Notes under the pieces: generated by a model
Seen by the model: the letters and a program-made list of their open reading frames with translations, nothing else
What the model was told of the DNA's origin: nothing
Databases searched by the model: none
Program-made: the position numbers and the translations under genes
Assembly (NCBI GenBank): GCA_017617445.1
Contig: JAFZWE010000010.1
Coordinates: forward strand, 1 to 38,362
Source: Bacteroidales bacterium
Lineage (GTDB): Bacteria; Bacteroidota; Bacteroidia; Bacteroidales; WCHB1-69
Direction of reading: 5' to 3'
DNA length: 38,362 nucleotides
In this document: one piece after another, positions 25,216 to 34,603 of the stretch
Numbering within the stretch: position 1 is the first letter of the stretch
Layout of the letters: every line of letters begins with the position of its first letter

Positions 25216-25805
25216 TGGACTGCTGTTTTTTTTGTATTAAACTGATTCATCGTATGTTGTATACCGGCTGTTCCGAATGAGAGCACCATGTCAACCGCAG
25301 TCTGGATGGCCGGGGTGATGACATTTTTCAATTCATCCGACTCAAAACGGCCGAGCACATACTCCACCTGGTATCCCTGTGCAAAATTATGGCCCACGCC
25401 AAAACGGAGGCGGGGGAAGTTGCCATGGCCCAGCATTTCAATGATGTGGTTCAAGCCGTTGTGTGTACCCCCACTACCCTTGGCCCTCATGCGAAGCGTA
25501 CCGGGTGCCAGATCTATGTCATCACAGATGACAAGGATATTTTCGGGTGACACCCCTTCATGTTCAGTCCAATAACGGACGGCCTTGCCGCTGAGGTTCA
25601 TCAGCGTGGTAGGCATCACCAGTACGAAGGTGCGTCCCTTGTATTTCCCCTCCGCCACGTATGCGTAACGGTCGGTGCGAAAAGTGGCCGACAGCTTCTG
25701 TGCCAAAGCGTTCACCACCTCAAAACCGATATTGTGGCGGGTGCCTGCATATTGGGCTTCGGCATTTCCCAGGCCGAAAATAATGAATTTCCTACTGTTT
25801 TCCAC
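25212..25805 (-). CDS. pth: Peptidyl-tRNA hydrolase, GTG start
   Basis: A protein of 197 residues of the Pth family, which frees peptides from stalled peptidyl-tRNAs. Catalytic H24 lies in TRHNIG; other active-site residues are N70 (PTTLMN), the aspartates at 95-96 (CDDIDLAPG) and N116 (SGGTHNGLNHI). GLGNAEAQYAGTRHN replaces the more usual GLGNPG. The in-frame start is a GTG at 25805-25803; there is no in-frame ATG upstream, and the ATG two bases before it is in another frame. It opens an operon with three outer-membrane or envelope genes. Confidence 0.95.
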   Translation of the reverse strand: MENSRKFIIFGLGNAEAQYAGTRHNIGFEVVNALAQKLSATFRTDRYAYVAEGKYKGRTFVLVMPTTLMNLSGKAVRYWTEHEGVSPENILVICDDIDLAPGTLRMRAKGSGGTHNGLNHIIEMLGHGNFPRLRFGVGHNFAQGYQVEYVLGRFESDELKNVITPAIQTAVDMVLSFGTAGIQHTMNQFNTKKTAVQ

Positions 25806-25824
25806 ATCAAAAAAATTTGGGCTG

Positions 25825-25832
25825 CAAATTTA
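25825..25832 (-). promoter_or_regulatory. -7 box for the pth operon
   Basis: TAAATTTG on the minus strand matches TAnnTTTG, followed by CAGCC. It lies 19 bp before the pth GTG and only 12 bp after the nfnAB stop codon, so it would start a new transcript between these genes. Confidence 0.65.
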
Positions 25833-25844
25833 CATTAATTCTCA

Positions 25845-28115
25845 TTATTTCTGTTGCGAGATAAATTCGTCGATGGCGGCGGCAGCTTTTTTGCCCGCGC
25901 CCATCGCGAGGATCACCGTGGCGGCACCGCTCACCGCGTCTCCGCCAGCGAACACGCCCGGACGGGTGGTCTGGCCCGCCTCATCCGCCTGAAGGCAGCC
26001 CTTGCGGTTGGTCTCCAATCCGGGAGTTGTAGTGGATATCAGCGGGTTGGGAGAGGTACCGATGGCCATAATCACCATATCCACGGGCAGGTCAAACTCA
26101 CTGCCGGCAATTTCCACCGGACGGCGGCGACCCGAAGCATCCGGCTCGCCCAATTCCATCTGAATACAACGCATGGATTTCACCCAACCACTCTCATCAC
26201 CACTGATTTCCAACGGATTACAGAGCAACCGAAAAACAATTCCCTCTTCCTTGGCGTGATGCACCTCCTCTGCACGAGCAGGCAGCTCAGCCTCGGAACG
26301 GCGATATACGATGGTCACCTCCGCCCCCAGGCGCAAGGCCGTGCGGGCCGCATCCATCGCCACATTGCCGCCACCGACCACTGCCACACGCTTGCCCACA
26401 TAATTCGGGGTGTCAAAACCCTCCCGGTAGGCAAAGAGCAGGTTGTTGCGAGTCAGGAACTCGTTGGCGGAGACCACACCGCACAAGTTCTCTCCCGGAA
26501 TATTCATAAAGTTCGGCAGACCCGCGCCCGTTCCGACAAACACCGCCTCAAACCCCTCCTTGTCCATCAGGTCGTCAATGGAAACCGTACGGCCCACCAC
26601 CACATCCTTCTCAAATTTGGCACCGATCTTCTTCAAATTCTCAATCTCATGTCTAACCACAGTCTCCTTAGGCAGACGGAAAGACGGGATGCCATAAACC
26701 AGCACGCCGCCCAGTTCATGCAATGCTTCAAAAACCGTCACATCGTATCCTTTTGAAAGCAGCTCTTTAGCGCAGGTGATTCCTGCAGGGCCGCTCCCGA
26801 TGACCGCCACCTTGTGTCCGTTCCGTGCCGCCGGTTCACTCAGGGAGACCTTGTTTTCACGGGCATAATCGCCCACAAAACGCTCCAACTTGCCAATGGC
26901 AATCGGCTCAAACCTACGCCCCATCACGCAATTCCCCTCACATTGGGTCTCCTGCGGACAAACCCGTCCACAAACGGCAGGCAGAGCGGAATCGCGGTTG
27001 ATGATACGAGCGGCTTCCTCAAAATTTCCCTCAGCCACCTGATGGACAAAAGCCGGGATATTGATATTCACCGGGCAGCCCTCCACGCAGGACGGCTTCT
27101 TGCACTGCAGACAGCGTTGCGCTTCGCACACCGCCTCCTCGGCATTGTAGCCCAAGCACACCTCATTAAAGTTGGTCGCCCGTACGGCGGGTTCCTGCTC
27201 ACGCACCGGCACTCGCTTTTTGTTGTCGCGCACCTCCTCGGCAATTCCGCCGATATGGCACACGTGTCCCTCTTCGCGTTCCTCCGCTTCCAGTTGCTTG
27301 CGCCCCTCCACCTGATTGTACATCGCCTGACGTTTCATGGCCTGGTCAAAATCCACCAGCGCACCGTCAAACTCCGGGCCATCCACACAGGTGAACTTGG
27401 TCTGTCCGCCCACCGACACGCGGCAAGCTCCACACATTCCGGTACCGTCCACCATCAGGGAGTTGAGACTCACCGTGCAGCGGATGCCCAGCTCCTGTGC
27501 CAGCGAATTCACAAAACGCATCATAATCATCGGGCCGATGGCCACCACCTCATCATACACATGGCCGGCATTCACCAGTTCACGCAACTTGTCCGTCACC
27601 AGCCCCTTGCTTCCGTAAGAAGCATCATCGGTGGTCACATACAAGTGGGAGACTGACCGCAACTGCTCCTCATAAATCAGCAGGGATTTGGTACGCACCC
27701 CCACAATCACATCCACCTGGATACCATGCTGGTGCAACCACTTGACTTGTGGATAGATGGGGGCGATACCCACGCCGCCGCCCACAAAGACAAACCGCTT
27801 TTTCTGCAACTCTTCGGGCGAGAGGTGTACAAACTCCGAGGGACGGCCGAGAGGGCCCACCACATCGGAAAAGGCATCCCCCTCTTGCATAGACATCATA
27901 TCTCGGGTGGACTTGCCAATAGCTTTGAAAACAATGGTCACGCTCCCCTTTTCAATATCAAAATCACTGATTGTAAGAGGAATACGTTCAGCTGTTTCAT
28001 TTCTTTTCACGATCAGGAACTGTCCAGGCAACGCAGACTGGGCAAGACGGGGAGCATGCACCTCCATCAGGCAGGTGTCTTCCGCAAGAATTTGTCGGTT
28101 GAGAATCTTGTACAT
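25845..28115 (-). CDS. Fused NfnA-NfnB: NADH-dependent ferredoxin:NADP+ oxidoreductase
   Basis: One protein of 756 residues joins two enzymes. Residues 1 to about 270 are NfnA-like (dihydroorotate dehydrogenase B electron-transfer type): flavin-binding RIPLTIS (44-50), NAD-binding GGGVGIAPIYPQ (112-123), and a [2Fe-2S] segment with C228, C231 and C243. Residues about 310-756 are NfnB-like (glutamate synthase small-subunit type): [4Fe-4S] cysteines in CLQCKKPSCVEGCP and CGRVCPQETQCEGNC, FAD-binding GSGPAG and NADPH-binding GGGNVAMDAA. Separate NfnAB bifurcates electrons from NADPH to NAD+ and ferredoxin in anaerobes. The fusion is often labelled as dihydroorotate dehydrogenase/glutamate synthase, but no partner for either activity is adjacent. 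It is the last gene of an eight-gene minus-strand run. Confidence 0.9.
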   Translation of the reverse strand: MYKILNRQILAEDTCLMEVHAPRLAQSALPGQFLIVKRNETAERIPLTISDFDIEKGSVTIVFKAIGKSTRDMMSMQEGDAFSDVVGPLGRPSEFVHLSPEELQKKRFVFVGGGVGIAPIYPQVKWLHQHGIQVDVIVGVRTKSLLIYEEQLRSVSHLYVTTDDASYGSKGLVTDKLRELVNAGHVYDEVVAIGPMIMMRFVNSLAQELGIRCTVSLNSLMVDGTGMCGACRVSVGGQTKFTCVDGPEFDGALVDFDQAMKRQAMYNQVEGRKQLEAEEREEGHVCHIGGIAEEVRDNKKRVPVREQEPAVRATNFNEVCLGYNAEEAVCEAQRCLQCKKPSCVEGCPVNINIPAFVHQVAEGNFEEAARIINRDSALPAVCGRVCPQETQCEGNCVMGRRFEPIAIGKLERFVGDYARENKVSLSEPAARNGHKVAVIGSGPAGITCAKELLSKGYDVTVFEALHELGGVLVYGIPSFRLPKETVVRHEIENLKKIGAKFEKDVVVGRTVSIDDLMDKEGFEAVFVGTGAGLPNFMNIPGENLCGVVSANEFLTRNNLLFAYREGFDTPNYVGKRVAVVGGGNVAMDAARTALRLGAEVTIVYRRSEAELPARAEEVHHAKEEGIVFRLLCNPLEISGDESGWVKSMRCIQMELGEPDASGRRRPVEIAGSEFDLPVDMVIMAIGTSPNPLISTTTPGLETNRKGCLQADEAGQTTRPGVFAGGDAVSGAATVILAMGAGKKAAAAIDEFISQQK

Positions 28116-28137
28116 ATTGTCAATTTATTGGTTATTA

Positions 28138-30537
28138 TCAATTAAACTTAAAATTCCAGGTCAATGATGGCAGAATGGGGAACAAGCTCATCTGATAGGC
28201 TTTGGTAGTTATGTCAAAAACTTCGCCTTCCACATAGTTTGTTTCTGTCTCAAAAAAGACAAAGAAAGGATTTTTCCTGTTATAAACATTGTAAACGGAG
28301 AAATTCAGGCTGGTCTCAAACCGTTTCCGCTTGCAGATGTTCCAATTCAGCGAAAGATCCAGGCGGTGATAGGGATTGAGGCGGAAGGCATTGCGGTCGC
28401 TGTACTCGGTGACCATCGAGCCAGCAAGGAAATAGTAACCCACGGGGATAGTCATGGTATTGCCGGTGGCAAAAACCCATACCGCGGAGACACTCAGTTT
28501 GTTACGAAGAATCTCATAACAAAGGTTAATGGAGACATCATGACGGCGGTCATACTTGGCATAGAACGGTTTGCCCCCATTCAAATCGTCAAATTTCCTT
28601 TGAGTGAAGGAGAGCGTGTAGCCGATAAAGCCCGTAAAACGGCCCGCATTCTTCTTGATGAAAAACTCCGCACCGTAGGACCAGCCCTCGCCAAACACAT
28701 ACATCTGATCCGCATTCTGCGTGATATCCTGGATATTGATGCCGTCCTTATACTCAACCATGTTATCCATGTGCTTGTAATACAGATCAATATATCCTTC
28801 AAACATATTTTTGTAGAAATTCTGATACACCCCCAGCGATACCTGATGGCCCACTTGGGGTTTCACTATCTCCGTGGAAGGCATCCACACATCAGTAGGA
28901 AGGGAGATAGTTGCCAGAGCCACTTGGTGCAAATACTGGTAATTCAAAGTGTAAGAGGTTTTCAATGAGGTGTTTTGGCCCAGACGGAAACGCATGGACA
29001 AACGCGGTTCCACACGGTTGTACTGCTGGATGATCTGGCCGGGACGATAGACAATGGAATCCGTCAGTGTTCCGTAATCATCAAACACATAGCGTGTGAA
29101 CGGACCTATAAATTCAAAATGGCTGTATCGCACCCCCACATTCACTTTCCACCATTTGAAGACATCAAACTCATCATTGGCGTAGAGAGAGAGTTCATGG
29201 GCATAGTAGGGCCTTACATTGGGCAATGTAAGATCCTGGTTCTCACCTGCTTCCACCGCAAACTTATTGGGAAAGAACGTATGGAAGATGTAGTGGAAAC
29301 CAAAGCGGAATTCATGGTGAAAGGGAGGCAGGTAGGTCAGTTCCGATTTGAGGGAGAGGTCGCGCACGCCAGAGGACATTTCCATGGAATAGATGTCCAT
29401 GCCCATGGCCGTGGAGAAGTCATAGTTTGTAAATGAGAATGTCGTGTTCAGGAACAGCTGTGGGGTGATGATATAATTCCATCGGAGAGAGGCGGCGGCA
29501 TTACCCCAGCGGAACTGCGCGGTAGTAGAGCCGGAGGAGGACTTGAAGCCGTACACATCTTTTCCATAGTATCCGCCGATATACAGGCGGTGTTTATCAT
29601 TGATAATGAGGTTAATCTTTGCATTCAGATCATAAAAATAGAACTTGGTTCCTTTGAGCGGGGAGGTTTTTTTCAGGAAAGGCTGCACCACGGCGTCAAT
29701 ATAAGTGCGCCGGCCGGAGATGATGAAGGAGCATTTTTCCTTCTTGATCGGTCCCTGGACAGTAAGACGCGAGAAGATCAGACCAAGTCCGCCATCCACC
29801 TGGAATTTCTTCATATTCCCCTCCTTTTGAGCCACATCCAGCACTGAAGCAAGTCGGCCGCCATAGTAGGCCGGCATTCCCGACTTGGTGATTTCCACAT
29901 TTTTGACGGCATCTGCATTGAAGACAGAGAAAAAGCCGAACAGGTGGCCGGCATTATAGACCGTGGTTTCATCCAGCAGCACCAAATTCTGGTCCGGTCC
30001 TCCCCCACGCACATAAAAACCGGTATTCCCTTCACCGCCCGACTGCACTCCCGGAAGCAGCTGCACCGACTTCAGCACGTCCACCTCGCCGAACAGAGCC
30101 GGCAAAGTCTTGATGGTCTCAATCTTCATTTCCATCTTCCCCACCTCCGCACTGGAAACATTATGGTCCACTGCACGATCGGAAATCTCCACCCCCTCCA
30201 GCAACTCCACATCCGGCATCAGCTCCAAGTGGTGTGTCCTATTGCCGGTCAATTCAAGCGTATCCTGCACCGGCACATAGCCCAGATAATCCACCATAAA
30301 GACATATCTTCCCGATGGAACAGTAATGGAGTAGAAGCCTGCCTGATTAGTAAATACAGTGAATGACTGTGTGTTATCCTCCACAGGGGACAATGCCACC
30401 ATGATGCTTTTCATGGTTTCTCCGTTCGCACCATCCTTAATTACACCAGAAATGGTGCAACGTTGCGCCACAGCCTGAAAAGTGACCGCGAACAGCATCC
30501 CAATACAAAGCCAAAGCCCCCTGTTCACCGCATTCAT
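28138..30537 (-). CDS. TonB-dependent receptor with carboxypeptidase-regulatory-like domain
   Basis: A protein of 799 residues from the ATG at 30537; a TTG two codons earlier is less likely. It has a signal peptide ending at VAQ. An N-terminal beta-sandwich of about 80 residues (TISGVIKDGANGETMKSI) precedes a plug (VRGGGPDQNLVLLDE, then VEITKSGMPAYYGGRLASVL). A long beta barrel follows, ending in LTWNFKFN. It imports an unknown ligand across the outer membrane using TonB energy. No SusD partner gene follows, so it is not a polysaccharide-utilisation receptor of the usual type; metal chelate or peptide uptake is as likely. It follows a small lipoprotein gene by 11 bp. Confidence 0.92.
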   Translation of the reverse strand: MNAVNRGLWLCIGMLFAVTFQAVAQRCTISGVIKDGANGETMKSIMVALSPVEDNTQSFTVFTNQAGFYSITVPSGRYVFMVDYLGYVPVQDTLELTGNRTHHLELMPDVELLEGVEISDRAVDHNVSSAEVGKMEMKIETIKTLPALFGEVDVLKSVQLLPGVQSGGEGNTGFYVRGGGPDQNLVLLDETTVYNAGHLFGFFSVFNADAVKNVEITKSGMPAYYGGRLASVLDVAQKEGNMKKFQVDGGLGLIFSRLTVQGPIKKEKCSFIISGRRTYIDAVVQPFLKKTSPLKGTKFYFYDLNAKINLIINDKHRLYIGGYYGKDVYGFKSSSGSTTAQFRWGNAAASLRWNYIITPQLFLNTTFSFTNYDFSTAMGMDIYSMEMSSGVRDLSLKSELTYLPPFHHEFRFGFHYIFHTFFPNKFAVEAGENQDLTLPNVRPYYAHELSLYANDEFDVFKWWKVNVGVRYSHFEFIGPFTRYVFDDYGTLTDSIVYRPGQIIQQYNRVEPRLSMRFRLGQNTSLKTSYTLNYQYLHQVALATISLPTDVWMPSTEIVKPQVGHQVSLGVYQNFYKNMFEGYIDLYYKHMDNMVEYKDGINIQDITQNADQMYVFGEGWSYGAEFFIKKNAGRFTGFIGYTLSFTQRKFDDLNGGKPFYAKYDRRHDVSINLCYEILRNKLSVSAVWVFATGNTMTIPVGYYFLAGSMVTEYSDRNAFRLNPYHRLDLSLNWNICKRKRFETSLNFSVYNVYNRKNPFFVFFETETNYVEGEVFDITTKAYQMSLFPILPSLTWNFKFN

Positions 30538-30548
30538 TATCAATACAA

Positions 30549-31133
30549 CTAATTAATATTCAAATAAATGCTTTTAACAGTTTGATTCCCTATACGCACA
30601 TGCGGACGCACCTTGAGCTGAAAATCCGTATTGGATTTTCCGATATTCAAAATGGAATTGACTAAAGAGAACGCACCTTCCGCTGACTTGAGTTGCTTGA
30701 GATTCACCAAGTCACGAAAGTCCACATCCAATGAGAGCGGAATGGAAATCCTTTCGCCATTGGCTGGAATCAGGATATCCTGGCTATTGAGGCTTTCTCC
30801 AGCCCCCACTTTCTCGTTCTTATAATATAAAATGTAATCAAAACCGGCCAATCCCGCATCCTTCCGATTCGGATTGGAGGCATTGAGTGTGAGGCCTACC
30901 CTGACTTTGTAATCTCCGGAAGCCACTGCGCGGGTCACCTTCGCCAAGGAGGACAAATCCAGGCTTTTGTAGTCGGAGATAACCTTAGTGAAATCTATTC
31001 CTGCCCAAGAGACACTCGTCACCTTGCCGAAGGAGAAGTTGCACTCTTTCAAACGTGCCAACTTCTGTACCCCGCAGCCGTTAACGAGCACCAAAAGAGC
31101 CAAGAACAGAAAAGCAGATATTTTCTTTCTCAT
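30549..31133 (-). CDS. Lipoprotein with LEA/WHy-like domain
   Basis: A protein of 194 residues with a lipoprotein signal (FLALLVLVNGCG; lipidated C20). The mature part (VRVGLTLNASNPNRKDAGLA, then ILIPANGERISIPLSLDVD) has the alternating pattern of the late-embryogenesis-abundant type 2 / WHy beta-sandwich fold; this is a tentative assignment. It is probably periplasmic and anchored to a membrane. It lies directly upstream of the TonB-dependent receptor, so it may be an accessory protein of it, although no SusD features are seen. Confidence 0.78.
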   Translation of the reverse strand: MRKKISAFLFLALLVLVNGCGVQKLARLKECNFSFGKVTSVSWAGIDFTKVISDYKSLDLSSLAKVTRAVASGDYKVRVGLTLNASNPNRKDAGLAGFDYILYYKNEKVGAGESLNSQDILIPANGERISIPLSLDVDFRDLVNLKQLKSAEGAFSLVNSILNIGKSNTDFQLKVRPHVRIGNQTVKSIYLNIN

Positions 31134-31141
31134 ACTTACAA

Positions 31142-31894
31142 TTATTTTGATTTACGAATCAGTCGGTATTTCAAAAAAACGCCCTGTGCATTGATGAGGT
31201 TGATTTTCCATCCATAACTGCCATCCATAAAGCCGAGTTTGAAAAAATAGTCGCGCAAAAAGCGCCACCCCGCGTGCCAATACGGGGTCAATGGAAGCGT
31301 CTTGATCCCCTGCTGTATGGCATCTTCCGCAAACAATTGCGCGAAAAAGGCATTTTGCCGGCGGTGTTCCTCAACAGTATAAAACGAATAATGCAACAGA
31401 TCTCCATTCAACCTGACCACTTGGAAATCCGACGGGATGGAGAGCACCTCGTGCACCTTGCGGCCCACCCACTTCACATGACGCCGGTCAAAAATACGGA
31501 CTTTGGTGTCAGGATACCAGCCGCCGTGCATAATCCACTGACCGCAGTAATTCATCTTGCGGTTCATGGAATACACACAGCCGGGCATCCACTCTGACGC
31601 CTTCAATGCCAACACGGAATGCACCAGCTCCTCCGACAGGACCTCATCCGCATCCAATGACATAATCATATCATTTTCAGCCAATAAGTTGGCAAAATTT
31701 TTTGAATCCACATAACCTGCCCACTCACGCTGCACAAAATGTGCACCATACTGCCGACATATCTGTTCGGTATGATCCTCTGACATCGCATCCAGCACCA
31801 CCACATCATCGGCAACACGCTGCACTGACTGCAGACATCTTCCGATGTTGCGTTCTTCATTTTTGGTGATAATAACGACAGATAATTTCCACAT
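31142..31894 (-). CDS. Family 2 glycosyltransferase (LPS core, WaaE/KdtX-like)
   Basis: A protein of 250 residues from the ATG at 31894; a TTG three codons earlier directly follows the stop of the upstream gene and is a possible but weaker start. The GT2 fold is clear: LSVVIITKNEERNIGRCLQS at the start, LDAMSEDHT, the metal-binding DADE (residues 81-84), and GGWYPDTKVRIFDRR with VGRKVHEVL. This set of motifs matches the WaaE/KdtX group that adds a hexose to the LPS inner core on the cytoplasmic side. There is no membrane helix. It lies 9 bp after the sugar nucleotidyltransferase. Confidence 0.9.
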   Translation of the reverse strand: MWKLSVVIITKNEERNIGRCLQSVQRVADDVVVLDAMSEDHTEQICRQYGAHFVQREWAGYVDSKNFANLLAENDMIMSLDADEVLSEELVHSVLALKASEWMPGCVYSMNRKMNYCGQWIMHGGWYPDTKVRIFDRRHVKWVGRKVHEVLSIPSDFQVVRLNGDLLHYSFYTVEEHRRQNAFFAQLFAEDAIQQGIKTLPLTPYWHAGWRFLRDYFFKLGFMDGSYGWKINLINAQGVFLKYRLIRKSK

Positions 31895-31903
31895 AAAAAT
31901 CAA

Positions 31904-32782
31904 CTAATCAACACTTTTCAATTTCTCCACCACGTATGGACGGTCCTCCTTGTACGTGACTCCGAACCATTGCGCATCACTTTTCAACACACAAATGCGT
32001 ACAGAACCCGTGGTCAGGAAATAGTTGATCACTGTAGGAATCTGGAATTCCGACTTCGGGTTATCATTGTTTTGGAGCAGGAAGTCACGGAACATGGCAT
32101 CCAATTTCTCAAAAAAAAGCGGGGTGAATCCCCAGAAATTCATGGACACTGGCGTTTGTCCATCCAGCGGGGTGACAATGCCATCAGGAGAGGTGTTGAA
32201 AATGGCGTCGCCTTTTCTTTCAATGCGAGTCATTTCAGTAATACTCAACAAATTGCCATCTTCATCTGCCGTACACACGCCACGGGAAACGGAGCCGTTT
32301 TCCGAGAGGGTGTTTTCCAAGCGATAGCCCACCATGGCAAAACAGGGTTGGTCGGCGGGACGTTCCTGACGGAGGAAATCGGCCATCACACGGAAAGCGT
32401 CACGCCCGTAAAAATCGTCCGCATTGATAACGGTGAAAGGCTCCTTGACCGCATTCTTGGCCATAAGGATGGCATGCGCCGTGCCGTAGGGCTTCACTCT
32501 GTCGGGATGAACGGAAAATCCATCGGGCAAAACGTCCAGCTCCTGGAACACATACTCCACCGGGATGCGACCGATGTACTTGGAAAGCACATATTTGCGA
32601 AAATCCTCCTCCATGCTTTTCCGAATCACAAACACCACCTTCCCATAGCCGGCTGCAATGGCGTATGTTACAGAATAATCCATGATGGTTTCCCCATGAG
32701 GGCCCAGCTGGTCAAGCTGTTTGAGACCGCCGTAACGACTACCCATGCCCGCCGCAAGAACTAACAAAGTCGGTTTTATCAT
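31904..32782 (-). CDS. Sugar-phosphate nucleotidyltransferase
   Basis: A protein of 292 residues with a nucleotidyltransferase fold: LAAGMGSRYGGLKQLDQLGP (residues 9-28) binds the nucleoside triphosphate, and NADDFYG (120-126) holds the catalytic aspartate. It resembles the NTP-transferase proteins found widely in Bacteroidetes, which may activate a sugar phosphate for glycan synthesis; the substrate is unknown. It lies between nhaD and the glycosyltransferase in the same transcript. Confidence 0.85.
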   Translation of the reverse strand: MIKPTLLVLAAGMGSRYGGLKQLDQLGPHGETIMDYSVTYAIAAGYGKVVFVIRKSMEEDFRKYVLSKYIGRIPVEYVFQELDVLPDGFSVHPDRVKPYGTAHAILMAKNAVKEPFTVINADDFYGRDAFRVMADFLRQERPADQPCFAMVGYRLENTLSENGSVSRGVCTADEDGNLLSITEMTRIERKGDAIFNTSPDGIVTPLDGQTPVSMNFWGFTPLFFEKLDAMFRDFLLQNNDNPKSEFQIPTVINYFLTTGSVRICVLKSDAQWFGVTYKEDRPYVVEKLKSVD

Positions 32783-32809
32783 ATTTGCAGTTTTAATCTG
32801 TTATACATT

Positions 32810-34576
32810 TCATTTTCTCTTCAACTCCCCATACACCAGCTCCCCCGTCAGGGGATTCTCCCCGATGGGAATCATCACCTTTCCAGACTGAGAAACCGTT
32901 ATGGGTGTTCCCATAAACTGTACATAGGCAATGGTATCCTTTATCTCCATCTGTACTTCACCTGGCTGGATCGTATGGCTCTTTTCATACATTCTGATAC
33001 CGTGGTTCACAGTATCAACCAACATCATCTCGGAACCCGTGCCGACCAAACGCTGGTCGGAGGTCATGATATCAATGAAATTGATGGACACTTGGGCGCC
33101 ATCCGCCTCAATGTTGCCTTGGGAGTCCGTCAGGTAAAAAGTATTACCTTTGAGATAATCCATCACCCCCTCTTCGGTCATCTCCACCGTGGTTGCATTC
33201 TGTCCGTCGCCCTTGACATGATGCACAATCGTATTCTGTCCGATATAGAAAAGTGCGCCCATCACATAGCCGACCAAAGCCAGCCATGAGATGTGTTTGA
33301 GATACCAGATAAAGTCAATTTTTTCCAAACCCATCACAGCGACACCTGCGGCGGAGCCGATAATCAGGATGCTGCCGCCCGTACCGGCGCAGTAGGCCAG
33401 GAACTCCCAGAAGTAGTGGTCGGTCGGGAAATGGTACATCCCCATCGCACCCGCCACCAGCGGCACATTGTCCACAATGGAGGAGAGCACACCGATGATC
33501 ATATTGATCACGTAGTATTTTCCGGGTTCTCCCAAAGGCATGGCATCCAAGCCATTGGAGAGCATGGAGAGGTGCCCGATGGTTCTCAGCGCATTCACAG
33601 CCAGCAGGATGCCAAGGAAGAAGAGGATGCTGGGCAGGTCAATGCGGGAGATAATGGACAGGATGGAGTATTGCGATTTAGTGATATCCTCGTCATGGCG
33701 ATGGACGATTTCTGACATAATCCACAGCACACTCAATGCACCCAGCATGCCGATATAGGGGGGCAGATGGGTGATGGTCTTGAAGATCGGGACGCAGATC
33801 AGCCCGCCGACACCGACCACCAGAAAGCCGATACGGTGGCGTTTGGTGGTGACGAAAGCGGCATCCATGTGGTGTTCATCCTGTTCCGGACGGGCCACAT
33901 CCCCTTTCAGCATGAAGGTAAGAATCAACAGCGGAGCAAGCATGGCGATAATGCTGGGCAGGAGCGTCATCATGATGATATTGGAAGCGGAAACATCCCC
34001 GGCAATCCATAGCATGATGGTAGTGACATCTCCAATGGGCGACCATGCACCACCCGCATTGGCAGCCACAATCACCATGCTGGCGAAAAACCAGCGGTCG
34101 TGGCGGTCGCCGATCAGCTTGCGCAAAAGGGCCACCATCACAATGGAAGTGGTCAGGTTGTCCAAAACGGCCGACATGAAGAAGGTGAGCACTGACACCA
34201 CCCACAACAGCTTGACTTTCTTCGTGGTTTTGATTTTATCTGTAATGACTTTGAAACCGCCGTGGGTATCCACAATTTCCACGATGCTCATGGCACCAAT
34301 CAAGAAGAAGAGGATTTCAGAAATCTCACCCAAGGCATGGATCAGTTCGGAATGCACCAGCCAGTCAATGTATGAGGCGTTCGGATTCTCAAGCATATAG
34401 TTCCGCAGCGGAGTGCCGTCCACCAGCATACCCTCGCCGCCAACCACAGCGCATACCCAAAGCAACACCCCTAACATCAGGGCTGTAGCTGTTTTATTGA
34501 TTTTCAAAGGATGTTCCAGCGCAATGACCGTATAACCGATCACAAACGCAACAATCATAAAGATAAAAGTAAACAT
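32810..34576 (-). CDS. nhaD: NhaD-type Na+/H+ antiporter with soluble C-terminal extension
   Basis: A protein of 588 residues. Residues 1 to about 450 form some 12-13 membrane helices of the NhaD/ArsB ion-transporter fold, with SAVLDNLTTSIVM, AANAGGAWSPIGDVTTIMLW, GVLSSIVDNVPLVAGAMGMY and CAGTGGSILIIGSAAGVAVMG, all typical of NhaD. It exports sodium in exchange for protons. About 136 residues (453-588) follow the last helix: a soluble domain containing TFYLTDSQGN, MTSDQRLVG and MEIKDTIAYVQFMGTPITVS. I do not recognise this domain. The gene lies in the long minus-strand run, 27 bp from each neighbour. Confidence 0.9.
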   Translation of the reverse strand: MFTFIFMIVAFVIGYTVIALEHPLKINKTATALMLGVLLWVCAVVGGEGMLVDGTPLRNYMLENPNASYIDWLVHSELIHALGEISEILFFLIGAMSIVEIVDTHGGFKVITDKIKTTKKVKLLWVVSVLTFFMSAVLDNLTTSIVMVALLRKLIGDRHDRWFFASMVIVAANAGGAWSPIGDVTTIMLWIAGDVSASNIIMMTLLPSIIAMLAPLLILTFMLKGDVARPEQDEHHMDAAFVTTKRHRIGFLVVGVGGLICVPIFKTITHLPPYIGMLGALSVLWIMSEIVHRHDEDITKSQYSILSIISRIDLPSILFFLGILLAVNALRTIGHLSMLSNGLDAMPLGEPGKYYVINMIIGVLSSIVDNVPLVAGAMGMYHFPTDHYFWEFLAYCAGTGGSILIIGSAAGVAVMGLEKIDFIWYLKHISWLALVGYVMGALFYIGQNTIVHHVKGDGQNATTVEMTEEGVMDYLKGNTFYLTDSQGNIEADGAQVSINFIDIMTSDQRLVGTGSEMMLVDTVNHGIRMYEKSHTIQPGEVQMEIKDTIAYVQFMGTPITVSQSGKVMIPIGENPLTGELVYGELKRK

Positions 34577-34603
34577 AATAATTATTTATTAATTGATTAT
34601 CAG

